NCBI RefSeq assembly: GCF_000332495.1
Contig: NZ_AOGW02000008.1
Location: 65,001 to 129,000 of the forward strand
Origin: Leptospira terpstrae serovar Hualin str. LT 11-33 = ATCC 700639
GTDB taxonomy: Bacteria > Spirochaetota > Leptospiria > Leptospirales > Leptospiraceae
Reading direction: 5' to 3'
Length of the DNA: 64,000 bases
The notes beneath the pieces are model-generated. The model was given only the letters and a program-made list of their open reading frames with translations, did not search any database and had not been told where the DNA came from. Position numbers and translations under genes: made by a program. This document shows positions 38,137 through 46,921 of this stretch, piece after piece; within the stretch, counting starts at the first letter, position 1, and each line of letters starts with the position of its first letter.

Positions 38137-40068
38137 TTGAAAAAAATATTCCCGGACAAAATCCTTTTTCTATTTTTTCTCTCTACTCTATCCTTTACTA
38201 ACACACTTCTTTCCGAAACACCCAATGACATTGGGGAACGAATTATCCAAACAAAAAAATTCACCTATTGGATTGATCCCAACTCAACTGTTCCCATTGA
38301 ATCTGTTTTAAAAACTGGGGAATTTAAAACAATAACCGAGGACTTTGTAAACTTTGGTTTTCTGAAAGGAACTCTTTGGTTAAGGTTAGATCCAAGAGAT
38401 TTCCCCGATCCAATCAAATACCCATTACTCCTCATCCAAGCACATAACATTGATTCTGTGGAGCTATTTCATAAAAATGATGGGAAGTCATATGTAGTAT
38501 CCAAGTCCGGCCATAACCAACCTGTTTTCCAAAGAGAAATACCCCACAGAAATTTTGTCTTTCGGATTGGACATGAAAAAGAAACCATTCTCATTGCCAT
38601 CCGTTCTGAAATTTCACTTCAGTTTGCTTTAGTTTTTACTAACCAAAGAAATCTCCAAAGAGAAGACTACATTACCCAATGGATTTACGGATTATTTTTT
38701 GGAAGTTTAGGTATCATCATTTTATACAATCTAGCAATTGCATTTTTTGTAAGAGATAGGAACTATTTTTATTATATTGGTTATGTTTTATTTTTTGGTC
38801 TCGGTCAACTTTCTCTTCTTGGTTTCTGGGGTTATTTTTTTGTTCCCGATTCTTATTTTTGGAAACGGATTGGTATCCCTGTATTTTTTAGTATCTGCCT
38901 TTTTTTCTTTGTTTTATTTACTTCTAATTTTTTAAAACTGAAAGCTCGAATTCCAAAAGTAGCTCGATTCTACCATGTATTAGGAATTTTTTCCTTACTG
39001 AATGCCGCAGTTGCATTGTTTGGTGGAATCTCTCAATCATCTATTGGTGTAAGTTGGCTTTCAGTTTTGATCTGTATCAGTTTACTGATCGTTCTTGTAT
39101 GGGGAATTTGGAAGCGACTCCGTTCATTTTATTATTTTGCCGTAGCCTTTGTTTTATTACTCATTACTTGTATTGTTTATGGATTACTTAAATTTGGGAT
39201 TCTCCCTTCCAATCCCTTTTTAGAAGAGATGTTATTTCCCATCGCTTCTCTTGCTGACATTACTTTGTTTGCATTCGCTTTGGCAGATCGAATTCAATTG
39301 TTACGCCAAGAAAAAGATATGGCCCTGGCCCAAGTCACAAGCCTCAGACGAGAAAGAAAGATTTCCAGGGACATCCTCATGCAGTCCCTTCCGAAAACTA
39401 TTCCCGATGTTAAGAACTTACAAATTCAAATTTATATCTTACCAATGAAAGATGTGGGTGGAGATTTTTACGAATTCTTCTCACCAAACCCTTACGAAAT
39501 AGGTATTGTACTTTGTGATGTTTCAGGCCATGGAATTCCAGCCTCGCTCATTTCTGCTATGGGAAAGGTTGCCTTTACAACTCAAAAAGATAATATTTCC
39601 TCTCCTAAACAAGTTTTAGAAGGAATGAATCGCGTGTTATACGGTAACTGTAATCCTCAATATGTAACGGCTTCCTATGTTTACCTTAATACATCAACTA
39701 AGGTATGGCGGTTTGGACGTGCAGGCCATCCTAGTGCTTACCTGCAAAGAGCAAGTGGCGAAATTATCAAGGTCCATCCCAAAGGAAAAATTATCGGAGT
39801 TTTTCCAGAAATCCAAATTGAAGAAACCACTTACCGGGTAGAACCGAAGGATCGTATCCTCATCCTAAGTGATGGAGTCTTGGAATCTTTTAATCCAGAA
39901 GGAAAAATGTATGGAGAGTCCGGGTTATTGGAATTTTTACGCACGAATCGCGAAATACCCAATCATTTATTCAAAGGAAAACTCATTCAAGATTTAGAGT
40001 CGTTTTCTAAAACAGAAATAAAAGAGTGGGACGACGACCTAACGTTTATTTTTCTGGAATTGGTATGA
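38137..40068 (+). CDS. 7TMR-DISM receptor with SpoIIE phosphatase domain
   Basis: The 643-residue membrane protein has a signal peptide, an extracytoplasmic DISMED2-like domain (about residues 30-170), seven membrane helices (about 180-390), a short coiled coil and a SpoIIE PP2C domain. Metal-binding motifs are DVGGDFYEFF, IVLCDVSGHGIPASLISAMG, LSDGVLESFN and EWDDDLTF. It should convert an external signal into dephosphorylation of a cytoplasmic STAS-type target. The start is a TTG with no clear ribosome binding site, chosen because it gives a proper signal peptide. The gene overlaps the next by four bases. Confidence 0.88.
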   Translation: MKKIFPDKILFLFFLSTLSFTNTLLSETPNDIGERIIQTKKFTYWIDPNSTVPIESVLKTGEFKTITEDFVNFGFLKGTLWLRLDPRDFPDPIKYPLLLIQAHNIDSVELFHKNDGKSYVVSKSGHNQPVFQREIPHRNFVFRIGHEKETILIAIRSEISLQFALVFTNQRNLQREDYITQWIYGLFFGSLGIIILYNLAIAFFVRDRNYFYYIGYVLFFGLGQLSLLGFWGYFFVPDSYFWKRIGIPVFFSICLFFFVLFTSNFLKLKARIPKVARFYHVLGIFSLLNAAVALFGGISQSSIGVSWLSVLICISLLIVLVWGIWKRLRSFYYFAVAFVLLLITCIVYGLLKFGILPSNPFLEEMLFPIASLADITLFAFALADRIQLLRQEKDMALAQVTSLRRERKISRDILMQSLPKTIPDVKNLQIQIYILPMKDVGGDFYEFFSPNPYEIGIVLCDVSGHGIPASLISAMGKVAFTTQKDNISSPKQVLEGMNRVLYGNCNPQYVTASYVYLNTSTKVWRFGRAGHPSAYLQRASGEIIKVHPKGKIIGVFPEIQIEETTYRVEPKDRILILSDGVLESFNPEGKMYGESGLLEFLRTNREIPNHLFKGKLIQDLESFSKTEIKEWDDDLTFIFLELV

Positions 40069-40898
40069 CAAAAAGTTACGAACTCTTGGATTCAGGTGAT
40101 CTATCCAAATTGGAAATTGTAGGTGGTTACAAACTCCATCGTTCTTCCCCTACATCAGCTTACGGAAAGGAAACTCCAGGGATTTGGAGCGACCTCCATG
40201 CGCAGTACATTAAAAATGATTCAGGCTCTGGTCATTGGAATTTTCAAAAGAAAGTTCCCGAAAGTTTTACCATTGAATTTTCTAATCTTACCTTTAAAAT
40301 TAAACTTACCCCATTTGGTCATATTGGACTTTTTCCAGAACAAGAAACCAATTGGAATCGAATCCGTGAAATTGGAAAAAAGAAACAAGGCCTCGAAGTT
40401 TTAAATCTGTTTGCTTATTCAGGAGGATCCACTCTCGCCTGTTTGGATGCGGGTATGGGTGTTTGTCATGTTGATGCTTCAAAAGGTATGGTAGACTGGG
40501 CACGCGAAAACGCAAAACTTTCAGGACTCGATTCTAAACCTGTGCGATGGATTGTGGATGATGTAATGAAGTTCATTCGTCGGGAAATCAAACGCGGAAA
40601 AAAATACCAAGGCCTCATTCTCGATCCACCCAGTTTCGGTCGTGGTTCTAAAGGAGAAGTTTGGAAAATTGAAGAGAACTTACCTGAACTTATGGATGCC
40701 CTTATGGAACTGTCGGATTCCAAACCAGAATTTGTCATTCTCAGTTGCCATAGCCAAGGTTTTAGTCCCCTTACATTAGAAAGGATTTTGTCTTCAAGAA
40801 TCAAAACCAAAGGTACTTACCAAACCTCTGAGTTATTCATTCCAGAAAGATCGGGGAAAAAATATCCTGCGGGATTCTGTACTTTCTTCACTAAATAA
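40065..40898 (+). CDS. Class I SAM-dependent methyltransferase (rRNA type)
   Basis: The 277-residue protein has the SAM-binding motif NLFAYSGGSTLACLDAGM, an acidic ribose-binding residue in VCHVDASKGM, and the catalytic-type motif LILDPPSFGRGSKGEVW. This motif set is typical of RlmI/RlmK-like 23S rRNA methyltransferases. The PUA domain of RlmI is absent, so the exact target is uncertain. The ATG at 40065 overlaps the phosphatase stop (ATGA). A longer frame reaching back to 40026 lies wholly within the phosphatase gene and lacks support. Confidence 0.85.
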   Translation: MTKSYELLDSGDLSKLEIVGGYKLHRSSPTSAYGKETPGIWSDLHAQYIKNDSGSGHWNFQKKVPESFTIEFSNLTFKIKLTPFGHIGLFPEQETNWNRIREIGKKKQGLEVLNLFAYSGGSTLACLDAGMGVCHVDASKGMVDWARENAKLSGLDSKPVRWIVDDVMKFIRREIKRGKKYQGLILDPPSFGRGSKGEVWKIEENLPELMDALMELSDSKPEFVILSCHSQGFSPLTLERILSSRIKTKGTYQTSELFIPERSGKKYPAGFCTFFTK

Positions 40899-40922
40899 AA
40901 ACGTCCATTCATTATAAGTCCC

Positions 40923-41756
40923 ATGCCAAATCGAAGACAATACATCACCAGTTTTTCCAACCCAAAGGTCAAATGGGTAGCGGGACTTAAAGAAAAAAGA
41001 AACCGCGATGAAGAAAAAAAATTCTTCATTGAAGGGTATAGGGAAATCAAAAAAGCCATTGCCAGTAACCCCTCTTCACCTATCCCTTGTTTGCCGGTCA
41101 ATATCACCAGTTTATTTATCTCGCCTGAATGTTTTTTAGGTGAAAATGAAGAACAATTGATTCAGTCGGTCCATTGTCCTGTGTTTGAACTACCTCGTAA
41201 AATTTTTGAAAAAATTTCTTACAGGGATAGGCCCGACGGACTCATCGCTGTAGCGGAAACTCCCGATGCCTTTGTACCTTGGGATAAAATAAAATCCTTG
41301 GAAACAAACCCTGTGCTTATCATTGAAGGTGTGGAAAAACCAGGAAACCTTGGTACCATTTTACGCACTGCCGAAGGTGCAGGGGTGGGTCTTGTGATAG
41401 TCACCGATTCGCGGATTGATCTATTTAACCCTAATGTGGTTCGTGCAAGTACAGGTACCATCTTTACTTTGCCAGTTTATATTGGTGAATTAAACGAAGT
41501 TCTCACAGAGTTCCATAAAAAAGGATACAAACGTTACGCGGTGACACCAGAAGGAAAAACACTGTATACTTCTGTAAATATGAAAGAAAAATCAATTTTC
41601 CTTTTTGGAAGTGAACAGTATGGACTCAGTGCTGATGCCAAAAAACTTTCAGACGATACTCTCTACTTACCCATGCTAGGAGAAGCAGATTCTCTCAACT
41701 TAGCGATGTCATGTGGAATTGTATTGTATGAATCCATCCGACAAAGAAACCAATGA
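40923..41756 (+). CDS. TrmH/SpoU-family RNA methyltransferase
   Basis: The 277-residue protein has an N-terminal substrate-binding domain (NPKVKWVAGLKEKRNRDEEK, then FFIEGYREI) and a C-terminal SPOUT knot with motifs 1-3: EKPGNLGTILRTAEGAG, IFLFGSEQYGLS and LNLAMSCGIVLYE. Such enzymes 2'-O-methylate ribose in rRNA or tRNA. It follows another RNA methyltransferase by 24 bases and overlaps the glycosyltransferase-like gene by four bases. Confidence 0.92.
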   Translation: MPNRRQYITSFSNPKVKWVAGLKEKRNRDEEKKFFIEGYREIKKAIASNPSSPIPCLPVNITSLFISPECFLGENEEQLIQSVHCPVFELPRKIFEKISYRDRPDGLIAVAETPDAFVPWDKIKSLETNPVLIIEGVEKPGNLGTILRTAEGAGVGLVIVTDSRIDLFNPNVVRASTGTIFTLPVYIGELNEVLTEFHKKGYKRYAVTPEGKTLYTSVNMKEKSIFLFGSEQYGLSADAKKLSDDTLYLPMLGEADSLNLAMSCGIVLYESIRQRNQ

Positions 41757-42820
41757 AAATTTATTTTTATATTTCAGGCCATGGGTTTGGACACATAAGT
41801 CGTTCTGGAAATATAATCAAACGTCTACTGAATGCTGAATTCATTGAAGAAATCCATCTAGTAAGCACAAGACTTACCTTTTTAGATTTCACCCATCCAA
41901 AATTAAAAACACGAAATCTAAAACTGGATGTAGGAGTTTCACAAAAGAACTCTCTTTCCATTGATTTAGAAACTACCAAAGAAGAACTTCAGGATTTTGA
42001 GAAAAACAAAGCCCTACTCCTAAAAGAAGAAACTGAATACTGCAAAAGAAATAATATCTCACTCATTCTAACCGATAGTTCCTCGTTTCCCATCACCATT
42101 GCATTAGAAGTAGGAATCCAAAGTATTTTTCTCGGCAACTTTACTTGGGATTTTATCTATAGAAACTATGCCAAAGATGATTCCTATTTTGGAAACTTAA
42201 GTGACCAGTTGCAGGTAGAATACGGTTTTGCAACCGAAGCTCTGGTCTTACCTTTTTCTTGTCCCATGCCCAATTTTTTGGAACAGACTAACATCGGTCT
42301 TGTGGGAAGAAAACCAACTTTATCGAAAGAACTTGCCAGACAAAAGTTTGGCTTTAAGGACAATACCACATATATTCTTTTGTCATTTGGAGCTTACGGC
42401 CTTGATGGAACCAAACTACAAACAGATCATCTTTCTAAGTCCATTCAGTTGGTGGCTTATGGAGTTCCTGGAATCCAATCGGAAGGGATCCTCGTGCCAG
42501 AAGTCTCTCACTACCCGGATCTCGTAGCAGCTGCCGATTATTTTTGTACAAAACCAGGCTATGGAATTCTGGCAGAATGTTATTATGCTAAAACACCGAT
42601 TCTATATACAGATCGAGGTGATTTTGCTGAATACTTTTATTTGGTAAATGCACTCGACCTTTATTTTCGGTCAGCTTATATTGATCTTAATCGAATAATT
42701 TCTTGTCAATTTGAAGAAGTGCTGACTCTAATTAATACAATCGACTCAATGACTCCCAAGTTAGAACTAAAAACAGATGGAGAAGAAGACGTCGTATCTC
42801 ACTTATTAGAATACAATTAA
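41753..42820 (+). CDS. Glycosyltransferase-like protein (GT-B fold)
   Basis: The 355-residue protein starts YFYISGHGFGHISRSGNIIK, a nucleotide-sugar glycosyltransferase N-terminal pattern like MurG or the GT-like domain of arabinokinases. The donor-site region KPGYGILAECYYAKTPILYTDRGDFAEYF also fits a GT-B C-terminal domain. The acceptor is unknown. It is translationally coupled (ATGA) to the SpoU methyltransferase and is immediately followed, with no gap, by the FapA-family gene. Confidence 0.82.
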   Translation: MKIYFYISGHGFGHISRSGNIIKRLLNAEFIEEIHLVSTRLTFLDFTHPKLKTRNLKLDVGVSQKNSLSIDLETTKEELQDFEKNKALLLKEETEYCKRNNISLILTDSSSFPITIALEVGIQSIFLGNFTWDFIYRNYAKDDSYFGNLSDQLQVEYGFATEALVLPFSCPMPNFLEQTNIGLVGRKPTLSKELARQKFGFKDNTTYILLSFGAYGLDGTKLQTDHLSKSIQLVAYGVPGIQSEGILVPEVSHYPDLVAAADYFCTKPGYGILAECYYAKTPILYTDRGDFAEYFYLVNALDLYFRSAYIDLNRIISCQFEEVLTLINTIDSMTPKLELKTDGEEDVVSHLLEYN

Positions 42821-44491
42821 ATGCCAGGCCCAGACTCCTATACAGACAGAATCCTTCAAGATTTAGAAGCCTCAGAAAACGGATACTTCCAAATCGAAAA
42901 CTCCGCTGGCAAAGCCGTATTAAAAATTACGAAACCGGGACCCAAAGGGAAAAAAGTCGATTACAAAGATGTACTGGCGCGAGTGCAACTTTTTGGAGTT
43001 GAAGGTTACCAACCAGATCAGATCAAAAAAGTTGTTGCTCTTGCCGAAGATAAACCTGTTGAAATTGGAACTTGGTCAAAAGGTGATCCTGTAAACTCCT
43101 ATGCTGATATAACCATATCCGAAGATCATATGGAAGCGAAAATGGTTCTCCATCCTCCCAAACATGGAGGGGCCCTTCTCAGTGAATACCAGTTACGTGA
43201 GCAAATTGCTTCTGTAGGAATTTCTGTTGGTATCATTGACTCAGTGATACAAAATCAAGTGAAAAATCCTGATTTTTTTATTCCCTATACGATCGCCAAA
43301 GGTTATCCACCAGTTCCAGGAAAAGATGGGGAAATAAAAATCTACTTTCGCTCCGACAACAAACCCCAGTTAGAAGAAGATGAACATGGACGTATCGATT
43401 ACAAAAACATTGCTGTCATTCAATCAGTAAAACCAGGTGATTTAATTGCCGAACGAATCCCTCCCAAAAAAGGAGAGTTCGGAAAAACTGTCAATGGATC
43501 CATGATCCCTTACCAAGAAGAAAAAACGATCGACTGGAACCTGGGACCAAACGTGGAATTGAAAGGGGACAAACTGTACGCTAAAATTGCAGGGCGACCC
43601 GTTCTATCAGCAGCTTGGGAAATCAAAGTGGATGAAGTGATCCAATTAGAAGCTGTAGATTATTCTACAGGAAACATTGACTTCCCTGGAACCATAATCG
43701 TTGAAGAAAAAATCGGAGACGGGTTTTCCTTAACTACAAGTGGAAGTATCATCATTCGAAATTCAGTGGGAAAAGCTTTCCTAAAAGCCAAAGGTGACAT
43801 TGTTTTGTCAGGTGGGTTTATGGGAAGAGGTGAAGGTTATATAGAATCAGAAGGTAATATCTACGCAAAATTTGTAGAACAAGGCAAACTTACTGCCCAA
43901 GGAAGTATCTTTGTAGAAGAAGCTGTCATGCATTCTGAACTTTCTGCAAAAGATTTTATTCGAGTTGTTGGAGGCCGAGGAGAAGTCATTGGGGGAACAG
44001 TCATTGCAGGAAACTCACTCACTTGTGCCAAACTCGGTGCGGTTGTTGAAACCAAAACCAAAGTAGCCATAGGAACTCCACCAGAATTACTGGATGAACT
44101 CAATCGGATGAAAAAGGAAATTGCGGATAAAGAAATCACCCTCCACAAAGTTCAACTCACACTCACAAAACTTGTAGAGAAAAGTCAGAAAAAAGAACTG
44201 ACTATCGAAGAAAAAGAAACCATTGCAAAACTAAAAGATGCGAACGAAAAATTTACAAAGGTTTTAGAAGCACAAAGTAAACAATTCGAAACTGCCCTTG
44301 GTTCATACGAACCAAATCCAGAAGCATTTGTAGATGTAGAAAGAGAAGTGTTTCCTGGAGTAGATTTAAGTTTTGGTGCCGGAAAAAACTATCGAATGGG
44401 AATTAATTCCTTAGTAGGAAAAACTCATTTTTATTTGGGAACTGACGGTAGTATTCAAACCGATAGAACCGTCATCCGCAAAGAAGACTAA
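42821..44491 (+). CDS. FapA-family (DUF342) protein
   Basis: The 556-residue protein has the DUF342 pattern: KPGDLIAERIPPKKGEFGKTVNG, then a beta-helical region of GSIIIRNSVGKAFLKAKGDIVLSGGFMGRGEG-like repeats. A coiled coil follows (about residues 425-490). FapA proteins are described as flagellar assembly or polar regulatory factors in some bacteria. No flagellar genes are in the window, so the role here is unknown. The ATG directly follows the upstream stop codon. Confidence 0.88.
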   Translation: MPGPDSYTDRILQDLEASENGYFQIENSAGKAVLKITKPGPKGKKVDYKDVLARVQLFGVEGYQPDQIKKVVALAEDKPVEIGTWSKGDPVNSYADITISEDHMEAKMVLHPPKHGGALLSEYQLREQIASVGISVGIIDSVIQNQVKNPDFFIPYTIAKGYPPVPGKDGEIKIYFRSDNKPQLEEDEHGRIDYKNIAVIQSVKPGDLIAERIPPKKGEFGKTVNGSMIPYQEEKTIDWNLGPNVELKGDKLYAKIAGRPVLSAAWEIKVDEVIQLEAVDYSTGNIDFPGTIIVEEKIGDGFSLTTSGSIIIRNSVGKAFLKAKGDIVLSGGFMGRGEGYIESEGNIYAKFVEQGKLTAQGSIFVEEAVMHSELSAKDFIRVVGGRGEVIGGTVIAGNSLTCAKLGAVVETKTKVAIGTPPELLDELNRMKKEIADKEITLHKVQLTLTKLVEKSQKKELTIEEKETIAKLKDANEKFTKVLEAQSKQFETALGSYEPNPEAFVDVEREVFPGVDLSFGAGKNYRMGINSLVGKTHFYLGTDGSIQTDRTVIRKED

Positions 44492-44498
44492 ACAGAAT

Positions 44499-45263
44499 TT
44501 ATTCTTCGTTTAGTATTCCCTCTTCTTCATCTTTTGATATTTTCTTTTCAGATTTAAGGTCTGCATCAACCGATTTTGCCACCTCAGGGATAGTGGTTTT
44601 CTTTCTTTTCTCAAATTTTAACTTTGTCAAATCGGCTTTATCAAAAACTAACCAATGTTTATTGCGGAAACCAGAAACCTTTTTAAAGGAAAATCCTTGG
44701 CCCTGTAATATATAGGTTGATTGAGGAAAATGTTCGAAAGGAATGTCGGGTATATTGGACCAGTCGTAATAATTCCCTTGTTCATCGTAAGTAATTTCTT
44801 TTTGGAGTTCTCCAAATAAAATTTCAATAGATGTGTCAGTTGACCAAATATAAAATCCAGTCCTAGAATAATGAGAAACAACAGACTTTACTGGGTTGTA
44901 CTTTGAGATAACAAGCAGTAGCTGGTCTGGCTTTAGTTTTTGTAAACCATCGACTAGATCCAAAGCAAATTCTTTGATTTCCTTTTCTTCAAAAACATAT
45001 TGGTTTACATCACCGTAAGAACTTTCTTCCCGAAAACGAATGTTCCCAAGTAAATCCAAAACTTTATCTTCTGTTAGTTCCACAGGATGGGCAAAAGTTT
45101 TTGAAACAGCAGTTTCAGACTTTAAGCTGATTTTATCGCGAGATACAGTGTAAATCGCAAACTCATTACTACGAAATAGTAGAGCGCGACTCTTAACACC
45201 AGTGGCACAGGAGTTAAGAATCATGGTAAATAGGAAAAGAGAGAAAATTCGGTAGAGTTTCAT
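44499..45263 (-). CDS. Putative lipoprotein of unknown function
   Basis: The 254-residue protein has a lipoprotein signal ending in ILNSC. The mature part alternates charged and aromatic strands (YVFEEKEIKEFALDLVDGLQK, DQLLLVISKYNP, RTGFYIWSTDTSIEILFGEL), with no known family. The C-terminus is very charged (KSEKKISKDEEEGIL). The gene converges on the FapA-family gene with seven bases between stops, and the STAS gene lies five bases upstream on the same strand, so the two are probably co-transcribed. Confidence 0.75.
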   Translation of the reverse strand: MKLYRIFSLFLFTMILNSCATGVKSRALLFRSNEFAIYTVSRDKISLKSETAVSKTFAHPVELTEDKVLDLLGNIRFREESSYGDVNQYVFEEKEIKEFALDLVDGLQKLKPDQLLLVISKYNPVKSVVSHYSRTGFYIWSTDTSIEILFGELQKEITYDEQGNYYDWSNIPDIPFEHFPQSTYILQGQGFSFKKVSGFRNKHWLVFDKADLTKLKFEKRKKTTIPEVAKSVDADLKSEKKISKDEEEGILNEE

Positions 45264-45268
45264 TATAT

Positions 45269-45628
45269 TTATACCTCTAGAGTTTTTTGAAACTCTGGAA
45301 ATTTGGAAAGGTATTCATCCAATGTCAAAATGGAAAGGATATGATTGAGTCCAGAAAGACGGAATACAGAGTTAAGATTTTTATTCAAATTGGTAACGAA
45401 GATTTCTACACCACGGTTGTGGAGAGCTGAAGATGCTTTGATTACGGCTCCAATCCCACTAGAATCCAGAAACTTTACAGAATGGAAATCCATTGTCAAT
45501 TTTCCAAAATTCTGACTTTCTATTGCCTTCTCAAATTCTTGGTAAAACTCTCTTGAGTTTTCCATCAGGACATCCCTTTGGATCGATAGAAGCAGGTGAT
45601 TTTCCTGACGGTGGCTTAGAATCAACAT
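45269..45628 (-). CDS. STAS-domain anti-sigma factor antagonist
   Basis: The 119-residue protein is a single STAS domain with the phosphorylatable serine motif LDSSGIGAVIKAS. Proteins of this type are dephosphorylated by SpoIIE-domain phosphatases and release sigma factors or other targets from a serine kinase. Two SpoIIE phosphatases are encoded in this window at 19232-20995 and 38137-40068, but no anti-sigma kinase is adjacent, so the partner is unknown. It precedes the lipoprotein gene by five bases. Confidence 0.92.
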   Translation of the reverse strand: MLILSHRQENHLLLSIQRDVLMENSREFYQEFEKAIESQNFGKLTMDFHSVKFLDSSGIGAVIKASSALHNRGVEIFVTNLNKNLNSVFRLSGLNHILSILTLDEYLSKFPEFQKTLEV

Positions 45629-45682
45629 AGTTGGATTAACAATACGTTACGATTCTCTGGATTTGTGTCAAGAAAATCGGGC

Positions 45683-45871
45683 TTAGGAAAGAGGGCCCAA
45701 ATCTGTGAGATTCATCTCTAAATCGTGCGGATATCCTTCTTTATCATTATAAACTACAATCGCTTTGTCAGATTGAATTTCTTTGATTTCTACAGTAGAT
45801 CCGGTAAATATAAAAATTCCTTTATTTAGGAATGTCGGTTTTATTAATTTTGCCTTATCGCCTGGCTTCAT
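45683..45871 (-). CDS. Small beta-barrel-like protein coupled to the IscU-pentapeptide gene
   Basis: This 62-residue protein is unrecognised. It opens with PGDKAKLIKP and then shows alternating strands (GIFIFTGSTVEIKEI, KAIVVYNDKEG), suggesting a KOW/SH3-like or NifZ-like small barrel. Its start overlaps the stop of the IscU-like/pentapeptide gene by four bases, so it is co-translated with it. This supports a real gene and a shared role, possibly in iron-sulfur or nitrogenase-accessory-like assembly; that part is inference. Confidence 0.65.
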   Translation of the reverse strand: MKPGDKAKLIKPTFLNKGIFIFTGSTVEIKEIQSDKAIVVYNDKEGYPHDLEMNLTDLGPLS

Positions 45872-46662
45872 TCCCCACCCTCTGTTTTTAAATAGAGGTC
45901 TTTACCGGCCTTTTTCATCACTTCAAAGATGTACATTTGGCTATGATCCACTCGAGTTCCAATATCATAAATGGCATCGGTAAAATCAGCACCTTCAATT
46001 TTGGCAGAGGCAAGTTTGGCAAAACGTAAGTCTGCACCACGGAAGTTGGCGTTTCTAAGGTCGGCTCCATTAAAAAAAGAAGCTTTCAAGTTGGCTCCTT
46101 GGAAGTTGGCTCCCACAAAACTAGAGTTTTGAAGAAAGGCATTGTGAAGGTCCGCTCCCGAAAAATCCACCCCATCTAATTTTTCTTTTTCCAACATAAC
46201 ACTGGATAACTTAGCATCGCGCAGATGGCCTTGGTTGTGAAGGAGTTCCATCGTTTGAGATTTTGTAATTCGGTTTTCTTTTGGAACCCCTTGTCCAGAT
46301 TCATAATCTTCGACCGCTTTTTTGAGAGCAGCCACTGCAGATTCTGGATAGTTCTTTCTTCTTTCAGGAAACTCAAACAGAGTTTCTAAAGTTTCAGGAG
46401 TTAGGTTTTTAAGTTCGAGAAGAGATTTCCCTTTGGCGTATTCGGTAGCCATGGCAAGAGCCACGATACCAAAACCACATCCTGTTGTAGTGTAACTTGC
46501 GTCTTCCACAACAGACTGGTCATTTAACTTTAAGTAGATGCGATATCCGTCTCCGCAACCTGTGTTGCGGTAGTAAGAGACGACGGTAGCATCGTCCATC
46601 TCACGGTAATTCATCCTTTGGTCGTTGATTTCTTTGTAGCGAGCAAAGTCCATTACTGTCAT
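45868..46662 (-). CDS. IscU/NifU-like scaffold fused to pentapeptide repeats
   Basis: The 264-residue protein has an N-terminal IscU/NifU-type domain (about residues 5-120) with Cys36 in TGCGDG and Cys62 in TGCGFG. Where IscU has its third ligand cysteine, this protein has Tyr105 (RRKNYPESAVAAL). Residues about 147-235 are pentapeptide repeats (ADLHNAFLQNSSFVGANFQGA and similar), forming a right-handed beta helix. The usual iron-sulfur cluster cannot be bound in the standard way. The gene is downstream of rpmE and overlaps a 62-residue gene; an IscS is not nearby. Confidence 0.85.
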   Translation of the reverse strand: MTVMDFARYKEINDQRMNYREMDDATVVSYYRNTGCGDGYRIYLKLNDQSVVEDASYTTTGCGFGIVALAMATEYAKGKSLLELKNLTPETLETLFEFPERRKNYPESAVAALKKAVEDYESGQGVPKENRITKSQTMELLHNQGHLRDAKLSSVMLEKEKLDGVDFSGADLHNAFLQNSSFVGANFQGANLKASFFNGADLRNANFRGADLRFAKLASAKIEGADFTDAIYDIGTRVDHSQMYIFEVMKKAGKDLYLKTEGGE

Positions 46663-46708
46663 GAGTGTTCTCCCCGTTTACTGATTAGACGGATTTGGCA
46701 GATGCCAA

Positions 46709-46909
46709 TTACTTCATTTTGTATTTTTTCTTGAACTTGTCAACTCGACCGGTTGTATCCACTAGTTTGGATTTTCCAGTAAAGAATGGATGGCAGTTGG
46801 AACAAATTTCCACACTGATATCTCCGGCAGTGGATCTTGTTTCGATCACAGTACCACAAGCACATTTGATTTTAGCAGCAACGTATTTTGGATGTATGTC
46901 AGTTTTCAT
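46709..46909 (-). CDS. rpmE: 50S ribosomal protein L31
   Basis: The 66-residue ribosomal protein has the L31 start (MKTDIHPKY) and the zinc-type cysteines (CAC and CSNC), with [18 protein letters not shown] near the end. It is therefore the zinc-binding form. It lies 12 bases downstream of rho, a common arrangement, and is followed by the IscU-like/pentapeptide gene. Confidence 0.96.
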   Translation of the reverse strand: MKTDIHPKYVAAKIKCACGTVIETRSTAGDISVEICSNCHPFFTGKSKLVDTTGRVDKFKKKYKMK

Positions 46910-46921
46910 GGTGGTGCCCTT

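Noticed and set aside
40026..40064. Upstream extension of the methyltransferase
   Set aside because: It is out of frame inside the phosphatase gene; the ATGA overlap at 40065 is the natural start.
46695..46708. Palindrome TTGGCAGATGCCAA next to the rpmE stop
   Set aside because: Short stem with a two-base loop and no U-run; could be chance.
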